From NCBI GenBank assembly GCA_037178975.1, contig JASJZH010000001.1, positions 8,292,501 to 8,356,500 of the forward strand: a stretch of DNA of 64,000 bases, written 5' to 3'. This document shows, one piece after another, positions 1-16,462 of the stretch. Numbering within the stretch: the stretch's first letter is position 1; every line of letters begins with the position of its first letter. The DNA comes from Oscheius tipulae (Eukaryota; Nematoda; Chromadorea; Rhabditida; Rhabditidae). The notes under the pieces are model-generated. The model was given only the letters and a program-made list of their open reading frames with translations. It did no database searches and had not been told where the DNA came from. Made by a program: the position numbers and the translations under genes.

Positions 1-180
1 ATCACTTTACGCTTACAGAAGATTACGGGAGGAGACAGACTAAAGACACGGTTTGCGAGAAGATCCTTGTTTTAAGGAGGAGTCCAAGATTGAGGCTTCT
101 TTGAGAAAAAGTTTTTAACATGTACAGAATCGGAAGCTGGCTTTTCATCAGAAGACAAAAAGAACGAACCGACGCAGGAA

Positions 181-243
181 GTGAATCCGATCCTTTTAGG
201 CTCGTAGTCGAAGCGCTAACCGACTGAGCCACGCGTGCGAGTT
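181..243 (-). repeat. tRNA-like element
   Basis: On the minus strand there is a tRNA A-box-like word TGGCTCAGTCGG followed by GTTAGCGC, and a degenerate B box (GGATCGGATTC). The T stem does not pair properly, so this is a tRNA-derived repeat or pseudogene and probably not a functional tRNA. Confidence 0.55.
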
Positions 244-1692
244 CGTTTGCTGAACTCCAAAAATACATGACCTCAACTATTGGCCGAAAGCACAGAGAAT
301 TGCCAAAGTGAGAGAGGAAACAGTTGATAGTCTGCCGAAGATCCGCAGAAATTGATTAAAAACTGGTCGGAGAAAAAGAGTAACTGGAATCGATTGATAA
401 GGACCCCCCAAATAACCCTTCCGCCTTTATGGCGCCAAAAAAGCAGGTGGATGTCTGTTCACAGGTGTGTGTGTTGTGGCTCATTAAGATGGCTGTGACC
501 TTTGTCAAGTAATAAGAAGCCGCGCGACTTTTTGGCAAGAAGATGACCGTGAGGGCTAGGAACCGCGAACCCCGAAATGGATAAGGTGATGTGTCTGATT
601 AACGAGGACCCGTTTTTAGCGCTTCCTCCTCCTCCATCAGATGGATGGTGCAGTTTAGAAAAAAAAGGACTTAGACAAATGGACCTCGTTAGAGAGAAAG
701 ACTTTCAACACATCTGGACTCTTTGTCCGAGAGGAGTTGTACGCGCCACCCCCCACGGAAAAATGTTGTGTCACAAAGCAGATGGACACGGAATCGCTGT
801 CGTATCAGTCGTTAAACGTGAGCTATTGCTCATGTCTCAGAGGATGAAGGTGTATATTCTTTAATGGTTTTTTTGCGGTATCATCTGCACTCGATATGCG
901 CTTACGTCAAGACGGAAATCATAAAGTCCCACGGCTTACAGTTGGGGAACGAGCGAAAAAAATCACGCCAAGTCAATATTAGTGGGATTGATTCTGGCTT
1001 GAAATCTGGTTTTTCGGACTGATTGGTGTGAATTGTTCCAAGCCTAAGACTATTTTTGGAGTCAAATGGAACAAATCCGTCCCCCCAAAACCACTCAGCT
1101 TTGTCAATGGAATTGGGAACTTATCCATAGATCAACGAAACTGCGCAGATAATGAGACAGAGAACAAGCTTGTGGGATCTGTAGGAGGGCTTCAAGGGCT
1201 TGACAAGATTATACGGCTAAGATTCGCCAAGATTATGTCGTAATAAAGCGGTGAGAAGGAAGGCAGAATTGACTCAAAACAGGACAGAAAGGGTCGGAGG
1301 AGAGAAACGTCAAACGGCAGGCAGCTCTATCTCTCGCCCCGGCTGACATTGGCCAAACAAAGACTGTGAGCGGCTGTTTATGCGAGAGGCAGCCTGAACT
1401 TTGTTTGGATTGGCGTTGGAAGGAGGCTTTTTACATAAAGTGACCTGAGAAAGACCTTATTTTTAGATAAGCGCTCCAAAAACCGTGTGCCTAAATCATT
1501 GGACATGGAGAGAGTGGAAAGAGAAAGCCACACCCCCTTCCGTCCCTCAACAGGTTAATTGTGGGATCGTGCCCTTGGGTCTCATTCACCTCGAGCTATT
1601 TTGGCCCGAAAAAGACGACAATTGGTCGTGGGAAGCCGGAAAGCTTTTAGGAAGCCGACATGTTTTCTCCTTCTTACTTCGAATGTGGAGAA

Positions 1693-1714
1693 AGAGAGAG
1701 AGAGAGAGAGAGAG
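1693..1714. repeat. (GA)n microsatellite
   Basis: About eleven GA units in a row. Further GA/CT runs occur at 2691-2725, 10080-10094, 25215-25230 and 57127-57146. Confidence 0.9.
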
Positions 1715-2686
1715 TTCGAAGAAGGAGGATGAGAAGATCAGGATTCTCAGGCTTGACAAGCGAAATTGAAATTTGTATTGACGGCCAGCTGTTTGTGAGA
1801 CAGTGAAGTGGGATGCCGTGGGAATAGGGCAGAACATCAGATCGGAAGACTACTGTATCTCTACTACTGAAACGGAATGATGGCCATCTGTTTGTGACCA
1901 CGAAACAGAAGCGGCTGAAGCCATTATTGCCAGTCAGTGAGCTCTTTTGCTTGCACAATAACTGTAGGCAAGCCAAGTCAGTCTGGGAAAAAATAGTGTT
2001 TTTGGGAGAACCAGACATCGCAAACCTGGCCTAAAGTTTGCATCGGTCAGACCAGGCCAGGTTCGCTCTTAGACGGCCTGTAAACAGCGCGGTCAGCAAC
2101 CTGGCCTGGTCCGGCCGGGCTGGTCAGGTTTGTGATCCCTGGGAGAACGTTGCTTTGTAGAGCGACAGGAGAGGAATTTGTGGGCAAGTGACAATGAGGA
2201 ACAACTGGAACCTGGGCCAGGTAATAGGGAGGAGACGTAAAGTAAAGCCGTAATGGCATGACAGTAACCTGAGCCCCCAAAGGTGCAGAGGAAAGCCCAC
2301 TCTTTGTTTGGAGGAATGAGTAAAGCTGTCTGACAGGGAGGAACATGTTCCACTAGGTGCTAATTTGTGGTGTGAGAGGCGAGGTGTAACGTCCTAAGAA
2401 CAAATTCCGACATTTTGGAAAAAAAAGTAATAGGATTGACTGTAACAAATCTCGGTTATTGTTTTTACGACCTTGGATCTCCGCCCTGAGATAAAAGAGA
2501 TTGCGTAGAGCTCAAGCGGACAGAGTTGGGGCTACCGTAAAAGAGAAGAATCGTGAGGAAATGTCAACAATATTATGAGAGGGCGCGTCATATTCGGCAG
2601 AGAGAAGGAGGGTGTGACAGAGGGTGCAAATAAGGTGTAAGGGTTTGACACCGAACTAGATTTCGAGAGATGGAGATATGGGTCCA

Positions 2687-2690
<4 letters not shown>

Positions 2691-2725
<35 letters not shown>
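2691..2725. repeat. (CT)n microsatellite
   Basis: About 35 bp of uninterrupted CT repeat in noncoding DNA. Confidence 0.95.
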
Positions 2726-2733
<8 letters not shown>

Positions 2734-4064
2734 AGCCACAAAACCATACAAAGCAGAATCTGAAGAAAAGACTACCAAACATGGGAACAAGAGAATAGAA
2801 CAGTCATCTTCAACACAATGAAAACAATGCCTGCTTGTATTTTGGGATACTTTCGACCTGACTGCAAATGATCTGAAAACATGGTCGCACTGATCGATGG
2901 TCCAAAACCATCCTTTTGTGCTCCAATTGAAAAGAGAGAGAGAATGGGCGGAAGCAGAGAATGGTCCATAGGGGGCAGAAACTGATAGCGGCGACTCTTT
3001 CAGAACCGTGTGGGAGGTCTCTCTTACAGGTGCTAGTGCAAACAGCAATTTTGGAGAGAATGAGTCGACAAGGCATGCGTTACTCTTTTAGACGGAGTCT
3101 GCCGACAGGACCCCCGGTGATTGTCAAGGGCAGAGGAACAGGTGGGAAGGAATTGGTTGAAACAACAGAACTGGGAAAAAGTATACATAGCTCATAGAGA
3201 GAGAACAGATGTAAACGATCAGCAATAGGAGAAAAAGCAGCGAGAACAGTGCTCAGCTGTGAAAAATGTGCGCCCATTAGGGCCCATCTGTCAGTAAAGA
3301 AGCACGGCATGTACACACGTGTGAACGCTAGTCTTTACAACCACGGTGGTCAGCACGAGCCAGCTCGTGTTGCATTTCATTGCTGACAGCCGTCTTCGAC
3401 AGTGATTTAGGGACTACGGCTGACTCTGCTAATGATCTGATCTGCAGGAGGAAAGAGGATGGGGGTCATTTGGCAAACAGGCACCGGCTAAGCAGACGCT
3501 TACGGCAGAAAGGACAAACAGGTACGGGAAAGGGACGTGATTACAAAGCAAAAGCTTCTGTTCCAGTCGGCAGTAGTAGGCTAAGGGGTGACTTACGAAC
3601 GGCAGAAGCATATGGGGAAGAGTAGTGGCTTTAGCACAATAAAATTTCAAACTGGCGTCCTTTTTAGATATTTAAATGTTTTGGCGCGACAAAAGAAGGA
3701 TTCAAAACGTCTGCTTATGTTTTTTCTTCATCATTATCTGCTTTCTCTTCTATTTTTACCAGTAAAACACATATGTTTACCCCTACAAGCGTATTCTCCA
3801 TACATGAAGAAAAAGCTCGAGATATTCAGTGTCGTGTCAGAAGCTCTTGTTTCTACACTTCTCTGTTCGATCAAAATTCTTTTTTTTCAATTCCGCTAGC
3901 AATTTCGCCTATTATACCTCCAAATGCATGGTCCTAAGACGAATTATCCAGCCGAACCCGAAATCCGTGCATCTTTCATTAATTTGAAACACAGCTGTTG
4001 GTCAATTTCTATTACTTCCTGCTTTTACTCAATTTCGAAGCCAACTGTAAACAATTACGTTTAG

Positions 4065-6423
4065 ATGTCGTCAGAAGCGACGGTCGTAGACAATACGGCC
4101 CATTTGACGGCTCTCCGACAAGCTGTGATACAAGTAAGCTCTATTCTTCGACTTTTTTAAACATAAACTTCCAGGAGCAGGCCCGAATCGACCACATAGT
4201 AGACGATAAACGCAGGGCAATCGACGAGCATCGGGCGCTGATCAAGAAGCTCGACGAATTGCCGAAGAAACTGCGCCATGACGTCATGGTACCGTTCGGA
4301 AAGGTGGCCTTCATGCCCGGAAAGATTGTTCGAACAAATGAGGTCGTCATGCTGGTCGGGGACGGCTATTTCGTCGAGAGAAGCTGCCACGAGGCCAATG
4401 AATGCTTGAAGAGACGAATCGGAGGTAGGGATTTTGCCTTTATTTGCTTGCTAAATCATCATTTCCAGTTCTAAGTAGCGTAATCGACGATTGTCAGAAG
4501 GAGATGCGTCTCATCAATGATCAGATGAAGTATGCTGAACAGTTGTTCTCTTCTGTAAGCCTGCTTCCCGCTCATTTTTATTCGAAAATTCAGAAAACTG
4601 GTGGAGAAGAAGGCGAAGTCGAAATCAACGAGCCCTATAACGAGGAGGCAGAGGCAGAATTCCGAAGAAAACGGCACGAGAGGAGCCAGAATCCGGTCAG
4701 CAAAACAAGCGATGCGAGGGATGAAGACCTCATGGCTCGACTGGATCGTCTCGAAATGGAAGAGACTGAAAAAGGAGAATTGGAAGCAATGCCACCTAAT
4801 TCCAGGACCATGGAACCGCCGCCCGGCGTTTCTAAACAGGTAAACATGGACTTTGGGGGTCCATTTGCATGCAGAAACAGGTGTTGCTACGCGCCAGATG
4901 CATTTTCCTTCCTAACACCCCTTTAAAAAATATAAAAATCTCCGTTTTGCAGGATTTCAACCGTCTCCTGGCTCGTCTAGATGATGAAGACGACACCTCA
5001 GACGAGGAGCTCTATTCCGACGAGGACGAGGAGGATCTTGACGAGACGGAGACAGAAAAAGTCGATTCTGCTCCCGTGGACGATTCTAGCAAAACGAGGT
5101 ACGTTTTTCGCCATCTTTCCTCCTCTGCCAGCTTTGTTTATACGCGCTGGAAGGTCGCTTGGCCAGATGGACCTAATTGAGCCACGTTTTCCTCATTTAT
5201 CGACTCCTATTCACGAGAATTTTGCAGAAAAGATGACATCGATTCGGATGATTTAACCGAGGAGGAAGAAGAAGAAGAAAAGAATCCGTGGATTAAAGAA
5301 ATTCCGACAAAGAAGAAAAAAGAGCCCGAACGGAGAAAGAGCTTCACATTCGCGAAGAGAATAGAAGAAGTGACAGAGTTCAGAGGCGATGAACCGGTAA
5401 GCATTTTTTGCACACATTTTGTTCGATATCGGTCCTTTAAGGCTAAATTTCTTGTATACAGTAGAATACTCCTAGCATATTTGCTAGTTCCAAATACAAG
5501 CTCGATACAAACGTTCGCGGAAAGAAGTTTTCCGGAAGAAGGAATTGAAAAGAACACAAATTGAACCAAATAATGAATTTATTGCAAATCAATAATAGAT
5601 GATTAGATAACAGCGGCGAACGTAAGCCTCCTGACCGACGGGTCTCGAGAATTGACTAGAAATAAAGGGGGGACTTTAAGCGAGGTAAGAAATGCACAAT
5701 AATTTGGTACGCGATTTCAAAATACAAATGTGGAACTGGTTATAGTTTCTTAACAAAACCTGTTAACTTCTCTTCTCAAGAACCTTTTATTTCTTGTTGA
5801 AAAGTTTGCCCCCCGTGGGGATCGAGCCCGAATCGTACGATTTAACTGGGGCGTCTTATCACCAACGTTTGCTCTAAGTCCGAAGGGCCGTAAATAAATT
5901 CGAAGACTGGAAACCTCTCGCTATCACTACATATTCTTACTTAGCTCAAAACACTCAACAAAAAGGAATTTTTCCTAAAACCTGTGACCCCGGGCGGGAT
6001 CGAACACCTGGTTCTTTGCTCCTGAGCAATAGGCCACACGCAGACGACTTTTGACAGACAGACGCGCAAACAATTAAAAATAGCTTCGCAAAAACTTTTT
6101 TCAGGTGACATCAATTAAGCCAGCTCCCCAGCAACATTCCAACCATACTGCCTCGATTCTGATCAATAAAGACACTAAATCGCCTTGTGACGAGGAAGCA
6201 GTAGCCGCGATGAGAAAGTCCGAAGAAGTTACTCGTCCACGTGTTTTGCCCGGCAGTCAGACGGCCTTTTCCGGACAGATTGTCGAGCGTCAAACCCCAG
6301 GTAAATTCGTCTAGTTCCTGGTTTCCACCTGGCCTCTTTCTAGATTTTTATACGAGTGAGCCGAGCACATCGACGGATCAGAAGCCAATGAGCAAGTTCA
6401 AGCGTCAACGGGCCAGCAAATAG
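4065..6423 (+). CDS. URI1: URI-type prefoldin-like protein
   Basis: Eight exons (4065-4133, 4175-4424, 4469-4554, 4594-4839, 4953-5098, 5228-5396, 6105-6300, 6344-6423) join in phase to 413 aa. Exon 2 carries a prefoldin-alpha coiled coil and the URI signature around VAFMPGKIVRTNEV followed by LVGDGYFVERS. The middle is acidic (DDEDDTSDEE, then EEEEEEEK). The last exons carry two conserved C-terminal URI features: the AFSGQIVER stretch and the basic SKFKRQR end. URI is a subunit of the R2TP/prefoldin-like complex that binds the RNA polymerase subunit RPB5 and assists polymerase assembly. The length is near that of other invertebrate members. Intron 6 (about 708 bp) is much longer than the others and holds two tRNA-like sequences. 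The start ATG is the first in the only frame that splices into exon 2. Confidence 0.9.
5808..5890 (-). repeat. tRNA-like element in URI intron
   Basis: On the minus strand a B-box-like GGGCTCGATCCC lies downstream of a degenerate D-arm region. It is not foldable into a clean cloverleaf by eye and sits inside the long URI intron. Confidence 0.45.
5985..6050 (-). repeat. tRNA-like element in URI intron
   Basis: The minus strand shows an A-box-like TGGCCTATTG and a B-box-like GTGTTCGATCCCG at tRNA spacing. This is the second tRNA-like sequence in the same intron. Confidence 0.5.
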
Positions 6424-8493
6424 CGCCTTATAATGGTTACAGTTGTTGATTTTAATATAGTTCTTTGTTGTTAAATTATTACGTGCTTAATCCTCGTTTT
6501 TTCCATCTCAGTGTCAAAAACACTATTCGATACTTTCGGCACATGTTCTCTTTCGTTCGGCCTCATTGGGAACGATTTTATCGCCGCCCCTGAACACATA
6601 GTTCCATGGCTATTTGAACATTTCACAGAATCAGTTTGCAGAAGTTTTTATATGCTGCCAACGTCCAGTCGGAAGCCACTGTTGAGGTGAGTTAAATTTA
6701 AAAATATTAACGCACAGAAATGCGGGAATTTTAGCTGCTACAAGACTAGTTCGAAAGTTTTGTAATGATTCGGATATTAGACTCGGATATATACAGGAAT
6801 TTAAGCTGTGATTAAGGTTGTACTCGCAGGTGAGAACTGGCGCTCTCAAATTATCTACCTTTAGTAATCTAGAGCGTGATTTCTTGATATAATCAGCATG
6901 GAAAAACTATTTCGATCAGTTTATTACCCTATGGTAAGCGTATGGTCCATAAAAAACTGACAAAGTTCGTAGCCACGGGGACACTTTAGGCTGTGAACTG
7001 GAAGTTCGCGACTTCAGACTAACTTCGGGTAGACCAAAGCACTGTCGAGTTTTTTCTTCTGGAAAGTTGTAGAGTAGAACAAAGAGCTACAACTTTGAAG
7101 AACAGTGAAAAATCTGGAAAAATGGAATAATGAATTTTAAAATTGAGGCAGAAGTTTTGCTTTGTTCTCTTTAGTAGTAGCTTCTCCTTTACACGAGGCG
7201 AAAAACATCAAGTAGACTCTGGTGAGTTAAGTCGTAAAGTGTTCGGATGTTTTTTGGGTTCCCGTTAGGTTCAAACTGTCCAGTTCCTCTTAAAAAACTC
7301 AACTCAGCGATGGTTGTCAGAGATTTGCTATTTTGGCTCCAAACCTATTCCATCCTTTGAATAGACCGGTATCGAAAACCAGCTCAAAACAATTCGTAGT
7401 CGACTATTGAAAGGGCTAGGTGGGTCCATATCCAAAACTTGGTAGGCATTCAGATCATGAAACTGGCTGTGAACTCAGCTGTTCTTCCCCTCTCACTATC
7501 TCGTCACAAAGTGTTAAGCCACGTCCAAATCCGTGTCCCATCAATTCCATTATTTAACGCGAGACTATTAGCTTTATTTGTTCCCACGTCCAGAGACCCT
7601 TTCTGTTCATTTCGCCTATATTTTCGCGCAATATGCACTCCTCCGAGGAGCCGCTTCTAGCGAGGTAGTTTTGCGTCCATCAGAAAAAAAAATTGGTCAT
7701 TTCGATGCGACCTTGAGATATGGGAACAGCAGTAGAAACCCAGTTTCGTCTCTCTCTCTCTAGGTATACTTGACCGTTCTGGAGTCTTGTGACCTCTCCT
7801 CGCCTCTGTGTTACTGTCCAGCCAGTCGATACATCAGGTTCCTCACACTAATCCAGATATAGACGCGAGATAAATCGGGTCTATCGATGTTTTTTTTGAG
7901 TGATTGTGACTGAACTTTTGAAGTAGCCAGCGATTTTCGAAAGCCTAGTTGAAGGAGTTCGAAGCTTTGCTTAAGCCCGGTCGTTACTGTTTTACTTTGT
8001 ATAATATTCTTATAACCTCCGGATCGAAGATCGTGTAGTACTCTCACCAGCCGTTAACGATGGCTTCGCCATCCCTCAGTCTTGACTTGGCATTATCAAC
8101 AGGCGGCTTCGCCGCTTCTCCCATAGTCTAAGTTCCTAACTTTGCCCCAAAGCTGACTTGACAATTTAATTCTTGGCCACGAAACAGAAGCGAGCCAATT
8201 ATGTTGTCCAGAAACAGTTATTGCCTAATTGGGTGGCACGTCAGCTTTGGGCGCGCTCTAAAATTTTGCTTTTGTCCCAATGAAGCCGCCTTTTGTTTCT
8301 ACGAAGCGGCCCAGCCGCCAATGCAAACTGAAGGCTAAGGAACGGTTGGCCTTATTCTAAATCAGCTACCGTCGACAGCTTCGCAGCCCGTTTAGTCTTG
8401 GCTTAAAATTAGAGCATTTCAAACTAGAAAAGCTAGTAGTATACATTTCTACAGTTATGTTACAGATCAAGTTCGGAGAGAGAGCGACCCGGC
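6424..8493. other. intergenic, repeat-bearing
   Basis: No supported gene. It contains one arm of the palindromic repeat family (about 6995-7100), with the motif GGTAGACCAAAGCACT and the hairpin pairing AAAGTTGTAG with CTACAACTTT. Two small perfect hairpins with TTC loops lie near 8060 and 8106. Confidence 0.5.
6995..7100 (+). repeat. palindromic repeat family, left arm plus hairpin
   Basis: Matches the left half of the complete element at 32085-32235: a word near TTCGCGACTT, then TCGGGTAGACCAAAGCACT, then the central hairpin (AAAGTTGTAG at 7063 and CTACAACTTT at 7087). The right arm is missing or diverged. Confidence 0.7.
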
Positions 8494-9550
8494 ATGAGGA
8501 ATTGGCCCCTTTTCGGATTCCTCTTTGCTCTCGTCTTCTTCTTCTACATTGTCTACATCTATCAAGCACAGTCAGCAGAGCTCGAGACGCTCCGCGATCA
8601 GTTTGATACCCAGTTTCAGCTAGCCAAAACTACTAAACGGGAATTCATCGGTGAGACAACGGGGTCACAGAGAATAGAAGTGCTTTGCAGAAGTCAAAGC
8701 GGAAATTGAAAGACTGAAACTAACAGCCTCACAACTGGTGTCGGAGCGGGATCAGCTGAAGTCGCAGTCCACAGGTAGGCAGACGTAGTAGGTTTCAAAC
8801 CTGGGCTTCAGACTGCTCAGCGAATCTGCGACAATGTACGTTGAAAGTGGAACAGTTCCAAGCTGAGAAGACCAAGTCCGATGATTCCATTAAGTAGGTC
8901 TCAGCCCGTATCGTGAATTTTCAACCATTGCAGAGAAAAAGAATCCCAAATCGTGAAGCTGGAAAAGGACGCTAACGAAGTTTCTTCTCTGAAGAACCTT
9001 CTCGAAGCGGAGCAAAAGATCTCAAAGCAGTTAAACACAACCGTCCTTTTGCTTCAAGATGAGATTACTGTACTGAAGTCAGCTAAGGTGAATGCTGCTC
9101 CCAAGCAGAAGGTACCAGCCGAGAAGTTTACTGAGACTCTTGCTAAAAATGAGGCCAAGCCGGAAGCAGAGGCTCAGAAAGAAGTCACAGAGGTCAGTTG
9201 AAGTTCTTCACCAGAGCTTGGGCTCAGTATCAGAGCAATATCTATATAGTAGAACCGTCATCTTTCAGCCCCAGCCGCTCTCCGAAACCAACACGACGCC
9301 TGTTGCCCAGCCACAAAAGGAGAACCTCCAAGACAATGTTATGGCTCCTCCCCAAGCCGACTCTGCTCCCAAAGTCCAGACTCTGGATAGGGAAGACGGT
9401 GGCGAGGTGGAAGGAGGTGGTGACGGCGAGAAAACCCTCGATGCTAACCAGATGGAAGTACCTAAAAACGAGCCCCCTGCCGATGAAGGAGACGAACAGG
9501 CTGAAGTAAAAGTTAACGGCGGTAACTACGATGATAAAGCCGGAGTTTAA
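8494..9550 (+). CDS. GOLM1/CASC4-like type II Golgi protein
   Basis: Five exons (8494-8650, 8691-8774, 8812-8893, 8934-9192, 9269-9550) encode 287 aa. Residues about 6-24 form one uncleaved N-terminal membrane anchor (FGFLFALVFFFYIVYIY). A coiled coil follows to about residue 195, then an acidic, Pro- and Glu-rich tail ending in KAGV. This order (short cytosolic tip, anchor, luminal coiled coil, acidic tail), with CSANLRQC inside the coil, resembles GOLM1/CASC4 Golgi proteins. Coiled coils give weak homology evidence, so another golgin-like type II protein is possible. A polyadenylation signal AATAAA lies at 9702-9707. The gene is in tandem between URI and LATS. Confidence 0.6.
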
Positions 9551-10152
9551 AGCTACTCTCACAATTTTCACGCTGTCTCTTGCATTTATCGCACTCATTA
9601 CTCTGGAGGTCAAGGCCTCCTTGTACCTTTCCCACTTGTTACGGTTTGATTTCAGTTTTAAAATTGCCTTCATTGAAACTATGTTAATTTTGTCTAGTCT
9701 CAATAAAAGCCAACAATAAGCTTTGAACATCCTCTCCCTCTTTTCCTCCACCATCAGTTGATCACCAAGAACACCAGTTGAGAGGAGTCCAGGTATAATT
9801 GCAGGTGTCGGTCGAGAGAGACAGAGAAATCCGCAGGATTGGAGGGTTTTAGAGACAGAGTCTATTAGTAGGTTCTACTCCTAGGCTGATGGAGGGAGCG
9901 CAGGTCAGGAATGTGGGGCTAGACGGTTGCCGAGAGAGTGTACTGATCGAAGAGAGTCGAACCCGAGAGCACTGTGATCAGAGAGACGCAGCAGGGGAAT
10001 TCGGTCAGGCTGCAAGAGGGACTGTGTCTTGAGGGGGAGAGTAGACGAAGGAATGCGGCAACAAACGGCCCGACTCTGGCGAGAGAGAGAGAGAGAAGAG
10101 GCGCTCGCGTGTACGGACAGTGGTCGCCGCGTGTTGGAGCGGCGTACCTCTG
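9551..10152. other. intergenic / LATS promoter region
   Basis: Contains the AATAAA of the upstream gene and GA-rich sequence. No supported exon was found before the proposed LATS start. Confidence 0.4.
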
Positions 10153-15165
<5,013 letters not shown>

Positions 15166-15627
15166 CCACTTCTCTCCTCCAATTGCCTCGATCTCTTCAA
15201 TCTCCTTCTTTGCGTGTAGAACTCCCTCCCAGAATTGTTAACCACTTACATACGTGACATTTCCACACCGGGTCCTCCCGCCGCTCATTTCGCTTTACGG
15301 GTCTCATCCAATCGGACACACACAAAATGGGTGAACTTCATAACTTCCATTCAAACTGATGACATGTTTTTTAGTTGCTCAAAAATAAATCTATTTATGC
15401 TTACGCGGCTCCCAGTCTCCAGTATTTTATCAGCACGCTGCAGAGATTCATTGAGAAGAGTTGCACAATTCAGTCAGAAACAGTCCCCAGTTCATAACAA
15501 ATTTAATGAAATAACGAAACAACGAGGAAAGGGATTCCAGTGAAAACAATCAGTTGAGGAGGGATGGACCAATACACACAAAACGAGAACATAAGAATCA
15601 ACGTGTTCCAACATAAGGAAAGGTAAG

Positions 15628-16186
15628 TTATTCTACAACGATCTTGTTGACGGCGTCGGCGACCTCGTCATAGAGTTCCTGGTATTCGGAATGGGGTTTG
15701 ATGTAGAGAATGACGCAGGGACGACGCTGTCCTGCGGCAAGTCCGAGATGTTCGCGGGAGGGAGTATAAACGTAAGGAATCTCTTTCTCCTCGCAAATAC
15801 CAGCCATGTGAGAGTAGACGTCGACCGGGGTCACATTTCCTACAGAATGACTTGTTGAAGAGACGGAAAAATGGTGTTACCGGCGAGAACGAGGATTCCT
15901 TTCTCCTCCTTGCGAATAGCCTTCTGAACGTCGCGCATTCCCTGGCGAAGGTAATGTTTGGGCTTCGTTGACTTCTTGACGAGCTTGTACACCTTCTTGG
16001 CAAGTTTACGATTAGCAAGGGGCTGAGCAATCGGGTTAACCTGGGAAATAGCAATTTCATTGTGTTCTAAAAAAAACTTACCAAGGCGCAAAGACGATCG
16101 TATTCGTCCTTTTCAGTCGACGGACCGTCCAAGGTCTCGTTCATGGAGATGTCTTCCGTGGCTTCTTCAAGAGATCGCTTGCCCAT
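15628..16186 (-). CDS. NHP2: NHP2, H/ACA snoRNP protein
   Basis: Three exons (16186-16082, 16040-15881, 15839-15628) join in phase to 158 aa, close to the human length. The L7Ae-type RNA-binding domain is complete: NPIAQPLANRKLAKKVYK, then GMRDVQKAIRKEEKGILVLAGN, PVDVYSHMAGICEE, IPYVYTPSREHLG and the C-terminal YQELYDEVADAV. NHP2 belongs to H/ACA ribonucleoproteins that pseudouridylate rRNA and, in vertebrates, stabilise telomerase RNA. It acts in nucleoli and Cajal bodies. The start is the first ATG (MGKRSLEE). Its end lies 463 bp from the convergent LATS end, and it is in tandem upstream of another nucleolar gene, NOLC1, on the same strand. Confidence 0.95.
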
Positions 16187-16462
16187 TCTAAAAAATACAG
16201 CAGATAAAAAAGCATAACTAATTGCGGGAAGTAAACGATGTAATGAAACATTCGATGTACACGTATCAAAAGGTCAAAACAACATATTTATTGAATTGTC
16301 AGGTTAGGAAATTGAAACGTGGTAACGGGCAACAAGATGGGGAGAGCAAATAACGGGATTGTGAAGATCACGATGACTAATCAGAATGAAACTAACAAGA
16401 ACGCGGATAGATAAAGATGTACCAAACAGAATAACAGGATAACAACAAAAACAATAAGCAAG

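Larger units (their letters stand above)
1..4064. other. gene-poor stretch, no supported gene
   Basis: I see no exon chain with recognisable protein similarity. The stretch holds simple repeats (GA at 1693-1714, CT at 2691-2725), a tRNA-like sequence near 181-240 and a 14-bp inverted repeat around 2054-2110. Short open frames occur (for example 577-864 on +) but none shows a domain, a signal peptide or consistent flanking splice sites. Confidence 0.5.

Noticed and set aside
577-864. 95-codon + frame near the left end
   Set aside because: No recognisable domain, no supporting splice sites or conserved motif. Similar-length frames are common by chance here.
9242-9754. 170-codon minus frame
   Set aside because: It overlaps the acidic tail of the Golgi-type gene in antisense, with no domain.
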